This document shows, one piece after another, positions 24,335 to 32,244 of a stretch of DNA of 64,000 nucleotides. Positions within the stretch are counted from its first letter, which is position 1, and the number at the start of each line of letters is the position of its first letter. The stretch is from Nocardioides sp. JS614 (GTDB taxonomy: Bacteria; Actinomycetota; Actinomycetes; Propionibacteriales; Nocardioidaceae), in contig NC_008699.1 of the NCBI RefSeq assembly GCF_000015265.1, forward strand, positions 4,278,001-4,342,000, in the 5' to 3' direction. Below the pieces are notes generated by a model that worked only from the letters and a program-made list of their open reading frames with translations, had not been told where the DNA came from and searched no databases. The translations under genes were made by a program, and so were the position numbers.

Positions 24335-25588
24335 TCACATGCCGTCGCCGTCCCAGCGTCCGCGGGAGCGGCTGCGGACGGGGAGGCTGGACAGGATGGG
24401 GGCCGGGATGGGGTCGCCCTTCTTCCACTGTCGACCCGCACCCCAGCTGTGCGCGTGCTGGTCGGTGCGCTCGTCGGCGTGCTCGGTGTCCCGGCCGCTC
24501 CAGCCCCAGTCCAGGTTCGCGGGCTGGTGCACGTGCTCGTCCTCGTGGGTGTGGTCGTGGGTGTGGCCGCCGTGGCCACCCTGGAGGTTGAACGCGTCGA
24601 GGGCCTTGGCGATCGCGATGGCCGACCTGTCCGCACCCGACCCGTGGTGACGCACTGGCGCGTCGAACTGGCCCTGGTCCTTCTGGAACTGCCAGGACTT
24701 GGTCAGCTGACGCATGTCCTCGTCGGTCCGCCACGGCTGAGCCAGGTCGTGACTCGAGTGCGCCCAGCGCGCCGCGGGGTGCGGAGACTCGTCGAGCCCG
24801 TCCGGGCCGTAGTTGACGCCCTCGCCTCCCCACCGCACCCACTCGTTCTGGGTGTACCAGTTGGCGAGCTCACCGTCCGAGCGGAGCAACCACGTCGCCC
24901 CACCCTCCATGGTCGTGAAGTGGCCGTGCTTGACCCGGGCCGGCCGGAAGAAGTACGTGCCCAGGTCCAGGGTGCCGAAGTTGTACTCCATGTGGCCCTG
25001 GGTCGTGTAGGCCTCCTCGTAGCAGGGGTGATGCGCCAGCCGGTGATCGGCCCATCCCTCCTGCGCGTGCACCAGCCGGGTGTAGAAGCCCGTGACCGGG
25101 TCGACGTGCAGGTACTTGATGAACAGGCCGGGCATCGGGCCGGGGTTCGGGACCGCGTCCCACTGCATCGCCTCGGAGTCGATCACGATGATCTCCTCCC
25201 TCGCGTCGTCCCATGCCGCGGCGCCGGCGAGCGACTCCACCTGGTCGAACCCGGCGTCGCCGTACTCCCGGTAGTGCAGCAGCTGGGTGCCCTCGGCGAT
25301 CTTGATGTAGTCCGCGGGCACACCCTTGGGGGCGTAGACGTAGCCACCCGTGCCGATCTTCCGGCCGCCGTAGTCGATCTCCCCGTCGAGCACGTAGTAC
25401 TCGGTGTTCGCGTGATGGATGCCCGGACCACGACCCCAGTCGGTGTGGAACGCCATCTTCAGCGACGAGGAGCCGTCCTCCTCGTCCACGGAGAGCCGGC
25501 GCTCGCTCGCGCGGCCCTCACCACCCGGCAGCTCAGCCGTGTGCCAGACGTAGTCATCTTCCTGGATCAGCTCGACGTGCGGTCGCAT
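24335..25588 (-). CDS. Bicupin protein with histidine-rich C-terminal tail
   Basis: The 417-residue product starts at ATG 25588 behind GAGAGAAGAG. Two cupin cores are visible: residues 48-110 (DWGRGPGIHHANTEYYVLDGE, metal-type His-His and Glu) and 160-235 (HHPCYEEAYTTQGH, HGHFTTMEGG). Residues 339-354 are almost only His, Gly, Asp and Glu, and more histidines follow to 380, which looks like a metal-storage or nickel/zinc/iron-binding tail. Bicupins include ring-cleaving and oxygenating enzymes, but none is recognisable here. The VOC gene lies 41 bp upstream. Confidence 0.78.
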   Translation of the reverse strand: MRPHVELIQEDDYVWHTAELPGGEGRASERRLSVDEEDGSSSLKMAFHTDWGRGPGIHHANTEYYVLDGEIDYGGRKIGTGGYVYAPKGVPADYIKIAEGTQLLHYREYGDAGFDQVESLAGAAAWDDAREEIIVIDSEAMQWDAVPNPGPMPGLFIKYLHVDPVTGFYTRLVHAQEGWADHRLAHHPCYEEAYTTQGHMEYNFGTLDLGTYFFRPARVKHGHFTTMEGGATWLLRSDGELANWYTQNEWVRWGGEGVNYGPDGLDESPHPAARWAHSSHDLAQPWRTDEDMRQLTKSWQFQKDQGQFDAPVRHHGSGADRSAIAIAKALDAFNLQGGHGGHTHDHTHEDEHVHQPANLDWGWSGRDTEHADERTDQHAHSWGAGRQWKKGDPIPAPILSSLPVRSRSRGRWDGDGM

Positions 25589-25629
25589 GCGGTTCTCTTC
25601 TCTCTTGATGGAGGGATGGGGTGCCCGGT

Positions 25630-26589
25630 TCAACCGGCCTGGACGAAGGTCACGGGGAGGCCGTTCGGCGTGTCCATGAAGCAGACGCGGCGGCCGCCGA
25701 ACAGCGCGTCGGGGCCTTCCCGGGGGGCCGTGAGGACCCGCCCGCCCCGCTCGGCGGCGCGGGCCACGGCCGCGCCGAGATCGTGGACCTCGACCAGCCA
25801 ACCCGAGTGGCCGAGGTGCCGTGCCGTCCGTTGCGTCGCCCGCAGGTCCGTCCCGAGGGTGCGGTCCTCCATGCGGGTGATCTCGATGCGAGCGGTCGTC
25901 GGACCGGCCAGGAAGGTGAGCCGCATGACTGTCCCCTCGGGCAGCGCGGCCATCTTGTCCAGGCCGGGGTGGGAGAAGGTGACGTCGTACCAGCTGGACA
26001 GCCCGAGGCCGTCCGCTCCCCAGAACGCCGCCTCCGCCGGGAAGTCCTCGACGTGACAGACCACCGAGGTCAGCTCGGTGTAGTGCCGGTCCGGGTCTCG
26101 GTCCCAGGCAGCGGTGCCCCGCGCCTGTGCGGGCTCGACGAACACGATGTCCGTCGACTCGGGAGCCAGCGCGAATCCCTGGGTGACCGTCACGAGCTTC
26201 TCGCCGAGCGGCACCTCCCAGGTCGCCGGAGGCGTGGCCCAGGGCGTTCCGGCCGCGGTGAGCACCCGGTGCGAGACCTGGATGTCTCGGGTGTACATGT
26301 TGATGGCGATCAGTCCGGTGTCCGCCTGCCGCGGGTGCGGGCCCGGCTCCTGCGGGGGGACCTCGAGCAGGACGATGCGTCCGTGGTCGGCGCCGGCGGC
26401 GGTCAGCACGGTGTAGGCGGTGTCGCCGACGCCCGGTCCCCACAGGCCGGATGCCTCGGCCGCCGTCAACAGACCCTCCTCGGCGATCTCCCACCCGAGC
26501 TGCCCCTGGTACAGGTCCAGGTGCGGCTTGCGGTCGTTGACACCCACGAACGCCGCGTTGACGCCGCCGACCAGGTACGGGTCACTCAT
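25630..26589 (-). CDS. VOC-superfamily protein, two modules
   Basis: The 319-residue protein has two paired beta-alpha-beta-beta-beta modules (about 8-145 and 165-315; VGGVNAAFVGVNDRKPHLDLYQ and YTELTSVVCHVEDFPAEAAFW). This size and duplication fit glyoxalase/extradiol-dioxygenase-type metalloenzymes, but a complete His-His-Glu triad is not obvious. ATG at 26589 overlaps the upstream flavoprotein stop (ATGA). Four two-module VOC genes lie in the island. The reaction is unknown. Confidence 0.8.
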   Translation of the reverse strand: MSDPYLVGGVNAAFVGVNDRKPHLDLYQGQLGWEIAEEGLLTAAEASGLWGPGVGDTAYTVLTAAGADHGRIVLLEVPPQEPGPHPRQADTGLIAINMYTRDIQVSHRVLTAAGTPWATPPATWEVPLGEKLVTVTQGFALAPESTDIVFVEPAQARGTAAWDRDPDRHYTELTSVVCHVEDFPAEAAFWGADGLGLSSWYDVTFSHPGLDKMAALPEGTVMRLTFLAGPTTARIEITRMEDRTLGTDLRATQRTARHLGHSGWLVEVHDLGAAVARAAERGGRVLTAPREGPDALFGGRRVCFMDTPNGLPVTFVQAG

Positions 26590-28061
26590 CCGAGGTGCTC
26601 CTTGGGTTGTTGTCCGGATCCGGCCCCCACGCGTTCGCCGAGCAGCCGCCCGAGCGTGAGCGCCGGCGTGATGCTCATGCCGCCGACGTAGTTGTCGCCC
26701 GCGAACTTGTTGTTGCCGAGCACCTCCCCGACGGCATAGAGGCCGGCGATCGGGGATCCCATCCGGTCCAGCACCCGCAGGTCGGTGTCGACGGCCAGCC
26801 CGTCGCGGGACAGGATCGAGGCAGCGACCGTGGTGATGGCGTAGAACGGCGGCTGGTCGAGCCGGCGGGGCAGGTTCGCGCGACCGATCGGGTCGTGCCC
26901 GGTCTCGATCGCGGTGTGGTAGTCGCCCACCGTCGCGACCAGCGCCCCGGGATCGATGCCGAGGGCCCGCGCCAGCGCTTCCAGCGAGTCCGCTCGCGTC
27001 ACCCAGGGGCTGGTCCGGCAGACCTCCGCGAACCGCTCCGGCTCCCACGGCCCGGCCGGATTCCGGATCAGGCCGGTCGGCGCGGCCGCGAGGGCACCGG
27101 CGTCGAAGATGATGTGCATCGTGCTCGACGGCTGGGCCATCAGGGCGCGCTCGCGCAGCTCGGGGCTGCGGGTGTCCTCCGGCACGAAGCGGCGGCCGTC
27201 GAGGTTCACCCAGATCTCCAGGGGCTCCCGGTACGCCGGGGCCATCTCGATGTACGCCTCGCGGTAGTCGACGGCGTGCCCGGGACGCGCGGGGTCGGGG
27301 ATCATGCCCATCACGGGCAGGAACACGCCGTCCGAGGAGACGGCGGCACCGGCATCCTCGGCCATCAGGAGGCCGTCCCCCGTGGCGTGGTCGAGACAGC
27401 CGACGAGCACCGCGCAGCAATGCTCGGGCAGGAAGCGGTTGCGCAGCTCGACGTTCGCGTCGTACCCGCCGGTCGCGAGGACGACGGCATCGGCGCGGAT
27501 GGTGTGATCGCCCTCGCCGGACGACACCTCGACCCCGACCACCCGGCCGTCCTCGATCGCGAGGGACCGCACGGTCGTCGCCGTGTGCACCTGGGCTCGG
27601 CCGGCCCGGACGTGGGCGGTCAGCTCGCGCTCGAGCACCTCGAGGACGGACCGGCCGTGGTCCTGCCCCCAGTAGGTGCGGGGCACCTCGTAGACCTCGT
27701 GACCGTGGATCAGGCCCGGGCAGTCCTCGTGGAAGGCGAACCCGTGGTCGTCGAGCCAGTCGACGGTCTCACCCTGGTGGCGGACCGACAGCCACGCGAG
27801 GTCGGCGTCGACACGGTCGTGGGAGAGCCTGCGCACCTCCTCGAAATGGCGCTGGGGCGAGTCCTCGATGCCGCGGGCCGCCTGTCGGCGACTGCCGGCT
27901 CCCGAGAACTCGCCGCTGGCGATGTGCAGCATGCCACCGAGGGTGTCCTGCTTCTCGATGAGGCGCACGCGGGCACCCTGTGCGGCGGCGTGGACGGCGA
28001 CCGACAGGCCCGCCGCGCCCGCACCGACGACGGCGACCTCGATCATCGGGGTCTCGGTCAC
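26586..28061 (-). CDS. FAD-dependent oxidoreductase, KstD/fumarate-reductase-like
   Basis: The 491-residue third flavoprotein of the island has VVGAGAAGLSVAVHAA, EKQDTLGGMLHIASGEFSG and GLYAVGEVLGNNKFAGDNYVGG. It is more distant from the other two, with N-N-K in place of the GNSFC loop. GTG at 28061 was chosen because it overlaps the VOC stop (GTGA); an internal ATG lies 15 bp later. Overlaps on both sides put it in one translational chain with two VOC genes. Confidence 0.83.
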   Translation of the reverse strand: MTETPMIEVAVVGAGAAGLSVAVHAAAQGARVRLIEKQDTLGGMLHIASGEFSGAGSRRQAARGIEDSPQRHFEEVRRLSHDRVDADLAWLSVRHQGETVDWLDDHGFAFHEDCPGLIHGHEVYEVPRTYWGQDHGRSVLEVLERELTAHVRAGRAQVHTATTVRSLAIEDGRVVGVEVSSGEGDHTIRADAVVLATGGYDANVELRNRFLPEHCCAVLVGCLDHATGDGLLMAEDAGAAVSSDGVFLPVMGMIPDPARPGHAVDYREAYIEMAPAYREPLEIWVNLDGRRFVPEDTRSPELRERALMAQPSSTMHIIFDAGALAAAPTGLIRNPAGPWEPERFAEVCRTSPWVTRADSLEALARALGIDPGALVATVGDYHTAIETGHDPIGRANLPRRLDQPPFYAITTVAASILSRDGLAVDTDLRVLDRMGSPIAGLYAVGEVLGNNKFAGDNYVGGMSITPALTLGRLLGERVGAGSGQQPKEHLG

Positions 28062-28891
28062 GCGCTGACCACCTCGATCACGACGCCTTCCGGACCGCGC
28101 ACGACGAGGTCGGCGAGGGGTTCGGCCCCCGCGGACAGCAGGGCGGCGTACGACTCCGCCGGGTCGTCGGCGACGAACACCAGGCGCTGGATGCCGAGGA
28201 CGTCGCCGGAGCGGTCCGCTGAATCCACGCCGGTGAACGACATGATCTCCAGGCGAGCGGCCTCCTGGCCCGGCCCGACCAGGAACGCCAGGCGCAGCCC
28301 CGCGTCGGCGGGGATGCCGACGAGCTCGTCGAACGGCGGTCCCGACAGCTCTCCGTCGAACGCTGCCTTCAGCCCGGCGGCCTCGAAGAAGGCGACCGCG
28401 CCGTCGTGGTCGGCGGTGACGAGCACGGCGGTGTGGAGCTCGGAGTGCATCCGCCGCGGCTCGGCCGCGTAGGCGGCGCTGGGGCGATGGGCGCCGGGAA
28501 CGGCCTGGGGGATCGTCCACCACACGCCGTCGGCCCCCAGCCCGACGAGCTCGGAGAGGGATGCGGTGCCGTACGGGTAGGTCACCGGTCGGCGGGGGGT
28601 GCCCCCCGCTGCGGCCATGGCAGCGGCGGTGTGGTCCAGGTCGTGGGAGTAGATCCCGAGCAGCCGGGCGCCGGTGTCCCACACGCGCGGCGGATCGGAG
28701 GGCGTCGCGCCGTCATCCGCGGCGACCAGGCGCAAGCGCCCGCCGGGACTTCCCGGCACGCCGAGCAGTACCTCCTGGGCGGATTCGATCCCGTCCACCA
28801 CCTCGAGCCCGAAGGCGCTCTGGTGGAAGGTCGCGGCGGTGCGCACGTCGGCGCTCGCGACCACGACCTCTCGGATGTAACGCAGGCTCAT
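28058..28891 (-). CDS. VOC-superfamily protein, two modules
   Basis: The 277-residue protein begins MSLRYIREVVVASADVRTAATF at ATG 28891, which is preceded by GAGAGGG at a normal distance; a GTG 27 bp further up is less likely. Two VOC modules (about 3-125 and 140-275) are present, with LHTAVLVTADHDGAVAFFEAAGL opening the second. It is the second gene of the hpcH-led operon. The metal ligands and substrate were not resolved. Confidence 0.8.
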   Translation of the reverse strand: MSLRYIREVVVASADVRTAATFHQSAFGLEVVDGIESAQEVLLGVPGSPGGRLRLVAADDGATPSDPPRVWDTGARLLGIYSHDLDHTAAAMAAAGGTPRRPVTYPYGTASLSELVGLGADGVWWTIPQAVPGAHRPSAAYAAEPRRMHSELHTAVLVTADHDGAVAFFEAAGLKAAFDGELSGPPFDELVGIPADAGLRLAFLVGPGQEAARLEIMSFTGVDSADRSGDVLGIQRLVFVADDPAESYAALLSAGAEPLADLVVRGPEGVVIEVVSA

Positions 28892-28927
28892 TCGGTCCCT
28901 CTCGTCCTTCGTCGTCACGCCTGATCG

Positions 28928-29779
28928 TCAGCGGGCGAGCGCGACCGTCCGCCGCGCGTTGCGGACCACGGCCTCGTCGATCATCCGGCCGTCCTCCCCG
29001 AGGATCACGCCCACCCCCCGGGCCACCGCCTCGTCGAAGGCGGCGATCAGCGCCCGGGCATGACCGACGTCCTCGGGCCGCGGGGTGAAGACCTCGTTCG
29101 CGACCGCGACCTGGGCCGGATGGATGCACGCCCGACCCACGAAGCCCCGGGCGGCGAGCGCCCGCGTCGATGCAGCGAACCCGTCCAGGTCGCGGAAGTC
29201 GGTGGAGACGGGAGCGACCGGCGCCTCGATCCCGGCGGCCGCGCTCACGATCACCGTCTGCGTGCGGATGGTGTCCCACGGTGCCTGGTCGTCCTGCCGC
29301 GCGAACCCGAGGTCGGCCGCGAGGTCGGCCTCCCCGACCTGCAGCCGCACCACGCCGGGAACGGCCGCGATCTCGGTCGCGGCGAGCAGGGCGCGCGCGG
29401 ACTCCAGGAGCGGCACCAGCCCGAAGGCGCCCCGAGGCAGCTCGAGGCGGTCCTCCGCGGCTGCCGCCTCGGCGGCGAGCACCCGCAGCCCCTCGGCGGA
29501 CTCGGTCTTCGCCGCGACGAGACCGCGCACCCGGGGCGCGAGGACCGCTCGAGCGTCCTGGAGGCCGAGGTCACCGGGGTTCACCCGCACCCAGATCTCC
29601 ACGTCCGTGGCGGGCAGGGTGCTCAGCCAGCCGGTCACCAGCGCGCGGGCTTCGTCCTTCTTCGCCGGGGCGACCGCGTCCTCCAGGTCGACGATCAGCG
29701 CGTCGGCGCCTCGCGAGGTCGCCTTCTCCAGCTTCGCGGCATCGTCGCCGGGAACGTAGAGGTACGACCGAGGGATCAC
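28928..29779 (-). CDS. HpcH/HpaI (CitE-like) acyl-CoA lyase
   Basis: The 283-residue TIM-barrel lyase has SYLYVPGDDAAKLEKA, ADALIVDLEDAV (metal-binding Glu/Asp), WVRVNP, GLVPLLESARAL and GRACIHPAQV. The family cleaves malyl-, citramalyl- or other 3-hydroxyacyl-CoA by retro-Claisen chemistry with magnesium. GTG at 29779 is preceded by GGAGA. It is the first gene of the six-gene minus-strand operon, 15 bp downstream of the island operator. With MaoC (12861) and the CoA-transferases it would make a hydratase-lyase route like itaconate or mesaconate breakdown. That route is inferred. Confidence 0.88.
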   Translation of the reverse strand: MIPRSYLYVPGDDAAKLEKATSRGADALIVDLEDAVAPAKKDEARALVTGWLSTLPATDVEIWVRVNPGDLGLQDARAVLAPRVRGLVAAKTESAEGLRVLAAEAAAAEDRLELPRGAFGLVPLLESARALLAATEIAAVPGVVRLQVGEADLAADLGFARQDDQAPWDTIRTQTVIVSAAAGIEAPVAPVSTDFRDLDGFAASTRALAARGFVGRACIHPAQVAVANEVFTPRPEDVGHARALIAAFDEAVARGVGVILGEDGRMIDEAVVRNARRTVALAR

Positions 29780-29793
29780 ATCATCTCCAAATT

Positions 29794-29839
29794 GGAACAG
29801 CGTTTCGGCTAATGTAACGGCAGGCCCCGCCGCCGTCAA
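29794..29839 (-). promoter_or_regulatory. Promoter and operator of the hpcH-led operon
   Basis: On the minus strand TTGACG (29834-29839) is followed after 17 bp by TACATT (29811-29816). The operator core GGAAC-agc-GTTTC (29794-29806) covers the expected transcription start, with a third half-site GTAAC at 29814-29818. It may also affect the divergent MFS gene. Confidence 0.72.
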
Positions 29840-29924
29840 CGGGGTCTTCGGCCGAGCGACGACGTCCGGTCTCGGCCGAGAAGCGGGCACGTCGGGTCCG
29901 TTCGTGTCCGGCCGAAGGGGAGAG

Positions 29925-31310
29925 ATGCACGCCAGCAGCAGTCGGCACGGGAACGTCCGGAGGCCCCTCCGCCCGGTGACAGTCGCCTCGATCTGCGCCA
30001 TCGCGCTGGCGTGCATGATGTTCGACCAGACCTCGCTCGTGGTATCGATCCCGACCATCGGTCGCGATCTGGACGCGGGCATCGCCGGACTGCAGTGGCT
30101 GAGCGCGCTGATGCCGCTGGTCGCGGCCAGCGCGCTTCCTGCGAGCGGCGTGCTCGCCTCGCGCTACGGCGCACGAGCGGTCCTGCGCTGCGGCCTGGTC
30201 GCGTTCGCCGCCGGTGCGACGGTCGCTGCCGTCTCCCCCGATCTGGCGATGCTGCTGGCAGCGCGGGTGCTCCAGGGCCTCGGGATGGCGATGGTGCTGC
30301 CGAACTGTCCGACCTTGCTGGCGGGCAACGTCCCGGCCGGGCGCCGCCGTCAGCGTGCCATCGGCCAGCTCCTGATGATCGGTTGCGTGGGACTGCTGCT
30401 GGGGCCGGTCGTCGGCGGCGCGCTGGTCGAGGCGCTCGGCTGGCGCGTGACGTTCGTGGCACTGGCCCCGGTCGCACTGGCCGGCGCCGTGGCTGCTGGC
30501 CTGCTGGAGGAGACGGCGCGTGCGGAGCCGGGGCGCCTCGACCTCGCCGGGATGGCGCTCGCTGCGCTCGCGCTCGGCACCTTGTCGTGGGCGTTGATCG
30601 AGACCGGCCGCGGCCACGCGTCGCCGGTCATGGTGCTGACCGGCTTCGGCGTGAGCGCCGCCCTCGTCGTCGCCTTCGTCCGAACGGAGCGTCGGGTGGT
30701 GAACCCGGTGCTCGACGTCGACCTGCTGCGCGTGCCCGCCGTGCGCACGCTGCTCCCCGCGACGTTCGGCTACAACGCCATGATCAACGGCACGGCGTTC
30801 GTGATCTCCCTGCAGCTCCAGCAGGGTCGCGGGGTCTCCGCCTCGGTGACCGGGCTCTTCATGCTCGTGGGCAACCTCGGCATGCCGATCGCGGGCCCCC
30901 TGTGCGCCTACCTGCGCCCCTTCGTCCGGCCGAGCACCCTCATGCTCGCGAGCATGCTCATCCTGGCTGCCGCCCTCCTGCTGCTCGCGGCGGTGGCGCA
31001 GGCGTCCTTGTGGCTGAGCCTGGGGCCACTGGCGGTCTTCGGCCTGTGCGCCGGGATCCTCTACTCGATCGACACCATGACCATGGTCGACGCGATCGAG
31101 GGCCCGCTCGCGGCGCGTGCGATGTCGGCGCTGACCCTGATGCGCCAGATCGGGAGCGTCGTGGGCATCGCCGCGCTGGCCTCGGTCGGACAGCTGTCGA
31201 TCACGCTCGGGATCGCGACCCGGGGCGAGACCACCGCACTGCTGGTCTCGGGCGTACTGCTGGTGCTGGTCGCCCTCAGCACAGGGCCCAGCCTGCGGCG
31301 TCTCAGCTGA
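29925..31310 (+). CDS. MFS transporter (DHA2/EmrB-like)
   Basis: The 461-residue polytopic membrane protein starts at ATG 29925 behind AAGGGGAG. It has more than ten hydrophobic segments, the motif MMFDQTSLVVSIPTIGRDL in helix 1 typical of 14-helix drug:H+ antiporters, and ASRYGARAVLRCG after helix 2 (motif A region). It may export a toxic substrate or intermediate. It is divergent from the hpcH operon and its 3' end overlaps the hydrolase gene by 8 bp. Confidence 0.87.
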   Translation: MHASSSRHGNVRRPLRPVTVASICAIALACMMFDQTSLVVSIPTIGRDLDAGIAGLQWLSALMPLVAASALPASGVLASRYGARAVLRCGLVAFAAGATVAAVSPDLAMLLAARVLQGLGMAMVLPNCPTLLAGNVPAGRRRQRAIGQLLMIGCVGLLLGPVVGGALVEALGWRVTFVALAPVALAGAVAAGLLEETARAEPGRLDLAGMALAALALGTLSWALIETGRGHASPVMVLTGFGVSAALVVAFVRTERRVVNPVLDVDLLRVPAVRTLLPATFGYNAMINGTAFVISLQLQQGRGVSASVTGLFMLVGNLGMPIAGPLCAYLRPFVRPSTLMLASMLILAAALLLLAAVAQASLWLSLGPLAVFGLCAGILYSIDTMTMVDAIEGPLAARAMSALTLMRQIGSVVGIAALASVGQLSITLGIATRGETTALLVSGVLLVLVALSTGPSLRRLS

Positions 31311-32115
31311 GTCGGTCCGGGTCCGCGACATGCTCGCGGATCAGTCCCGCAACCTCAGCGGTCCGGGTGATCATCATCTGGTGGCTCCAGCCGGGCAACC
31401 GGAGGAAGCGACCGCGCCTCAGGAGCCTCTCGGCCCGCAGCGTCGGCCCCTCGAGGTCGTCCTGAGGGCACAGCAGGAGGACCGGTTGCTCCACGCACGG
31501 CAGCTTCTCGGCGTGCTGGTAGGCGAACGCGGCCAGGTAGCCCCAGTGGGCGCGGGAGCCTCCCCGCTGCTGCTCGCCGAACTCGCGTTGGATCAGCGAC
31601 AGCGGTGTGTCCCGGGGGCTCCACCGCACCAGCTCCCTGAACTGCCGGACCAGGTGCGAGCCGTCCGGCTCGAGGGTGCGCGGCACGGCGAGGGCCGCCG
31701 CCTGCTGCGCGAGCTCCTCCTCGGTGTAGACCGGCGCGGAGACCAGGACGAGGCTGTGCACCCGCGTGGGTGCGACGAGCGCCAGCTCGACCGCGATCTT
31801 GCTCCCGGTGTGGTAGCCGAGGACGTCCACCTCATCGATCCTGTAGTGGTCGAGCACGGCCAGCATCGACCGCGCGAAGGTGGCGATGGTCGGGGGCGCC
31901 GCAGAGGGGTCGCTGGCTCCGAAGCCGGGCGTGTCGGGGGCGATCGCGAACCGGTCCGTCGCCATCTCGACGAGCAGCTCCTCGTACATGCGTCCGGAGC
32001 CCGGACTCAGGTGGAGGCACAGCAGGGGCCGCTCCCCGATCCCTGCGGCACCCGCCCGGCGGACATGGATCTGCCCCTCCGGCCCGTCGACGTACTCCCT
32101 GCGCAGTCCCGTCAC
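31303..32115 (-). CDS. Alpha/beta-hydrolase-fold protein with GYHTG elbow
   Basis: The 270-residue protein starts at GTG 32115 behind AGGAGAG. The oxyanion region LCLHLSPGSG, DTPGFGASD after strand 4 and a late WSHQM histidine are normal. The nucleophile elbow, however, reads G-Y-H-T-G (100-104), with His102 where Ser, Asp or Cys is expected. The two domains of the tandem protein at 39128-40798 share this feature. It follows the binding-protein gene on the same strand after a hairpin. The fold is certain; hydrolysis is doubtful with this residue, and a lyase, oxygenase or binding role is possible. Confidence 0.85.
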   Translation of the reverse strand: MTGLRREYVDGPEGQIHVRRAGAAGIGERPLLCLHLSPGSGRMYEELLVEMATDRFAIAPDTPGFGASDPSAAPPTIATFARSMLAVLDHYRIDEVDVLGYHTGSKIAVELALVAPTRVHSLVLVSAPVYTEEELAQQAAALAVPRTLEPDGSHLVRQFRELVRWSPRDTPLSLIQREFGEQQRGGSRAHWGYLAAFAYQHAEKLPCVEQPVLLLCPQDDLEGPTLRAERLLRRGRFLRLPGWSHQMMITRTAEVAGLIREHVADPDRLS

Positions 32116-32188
32116 GCTCTCTCCTGGCTCTCGGTGGCCGTCCGCCGGGCCACGCGCCGTAGTGGGCGCCGACCCGGGGACGGACCCG

Positions 32189-32220
32189 GGTGCCGGGATG
32201 GACGATCCCATCCCGACACC
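32189..32220 (-). terminator. Intercistronic hairpin after the binding-protein gene
   Basis: CGGGATGG and CCATCCCG flank a 6-base loop, and the stem extends with GGTG/CACC after one mismatch. It lies 24 bp past the stop of the peptide-binding protein gene and before the hydrolase gene, as expected for partial termination or mRNA stabilisation. Confidence 0.6.
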
Positions 32221-32244
32221 TGGCCCATGCTGGTCGTGCTCGCG

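Noticed and set aside
29781..31331. Minus-strand frame of 516 codons opposite the MFS gene
   Set aside because: Its composition is dominated by Arg, Gln, His and Asp with no motif. The plus strand encodes an obvious membrane transporter.
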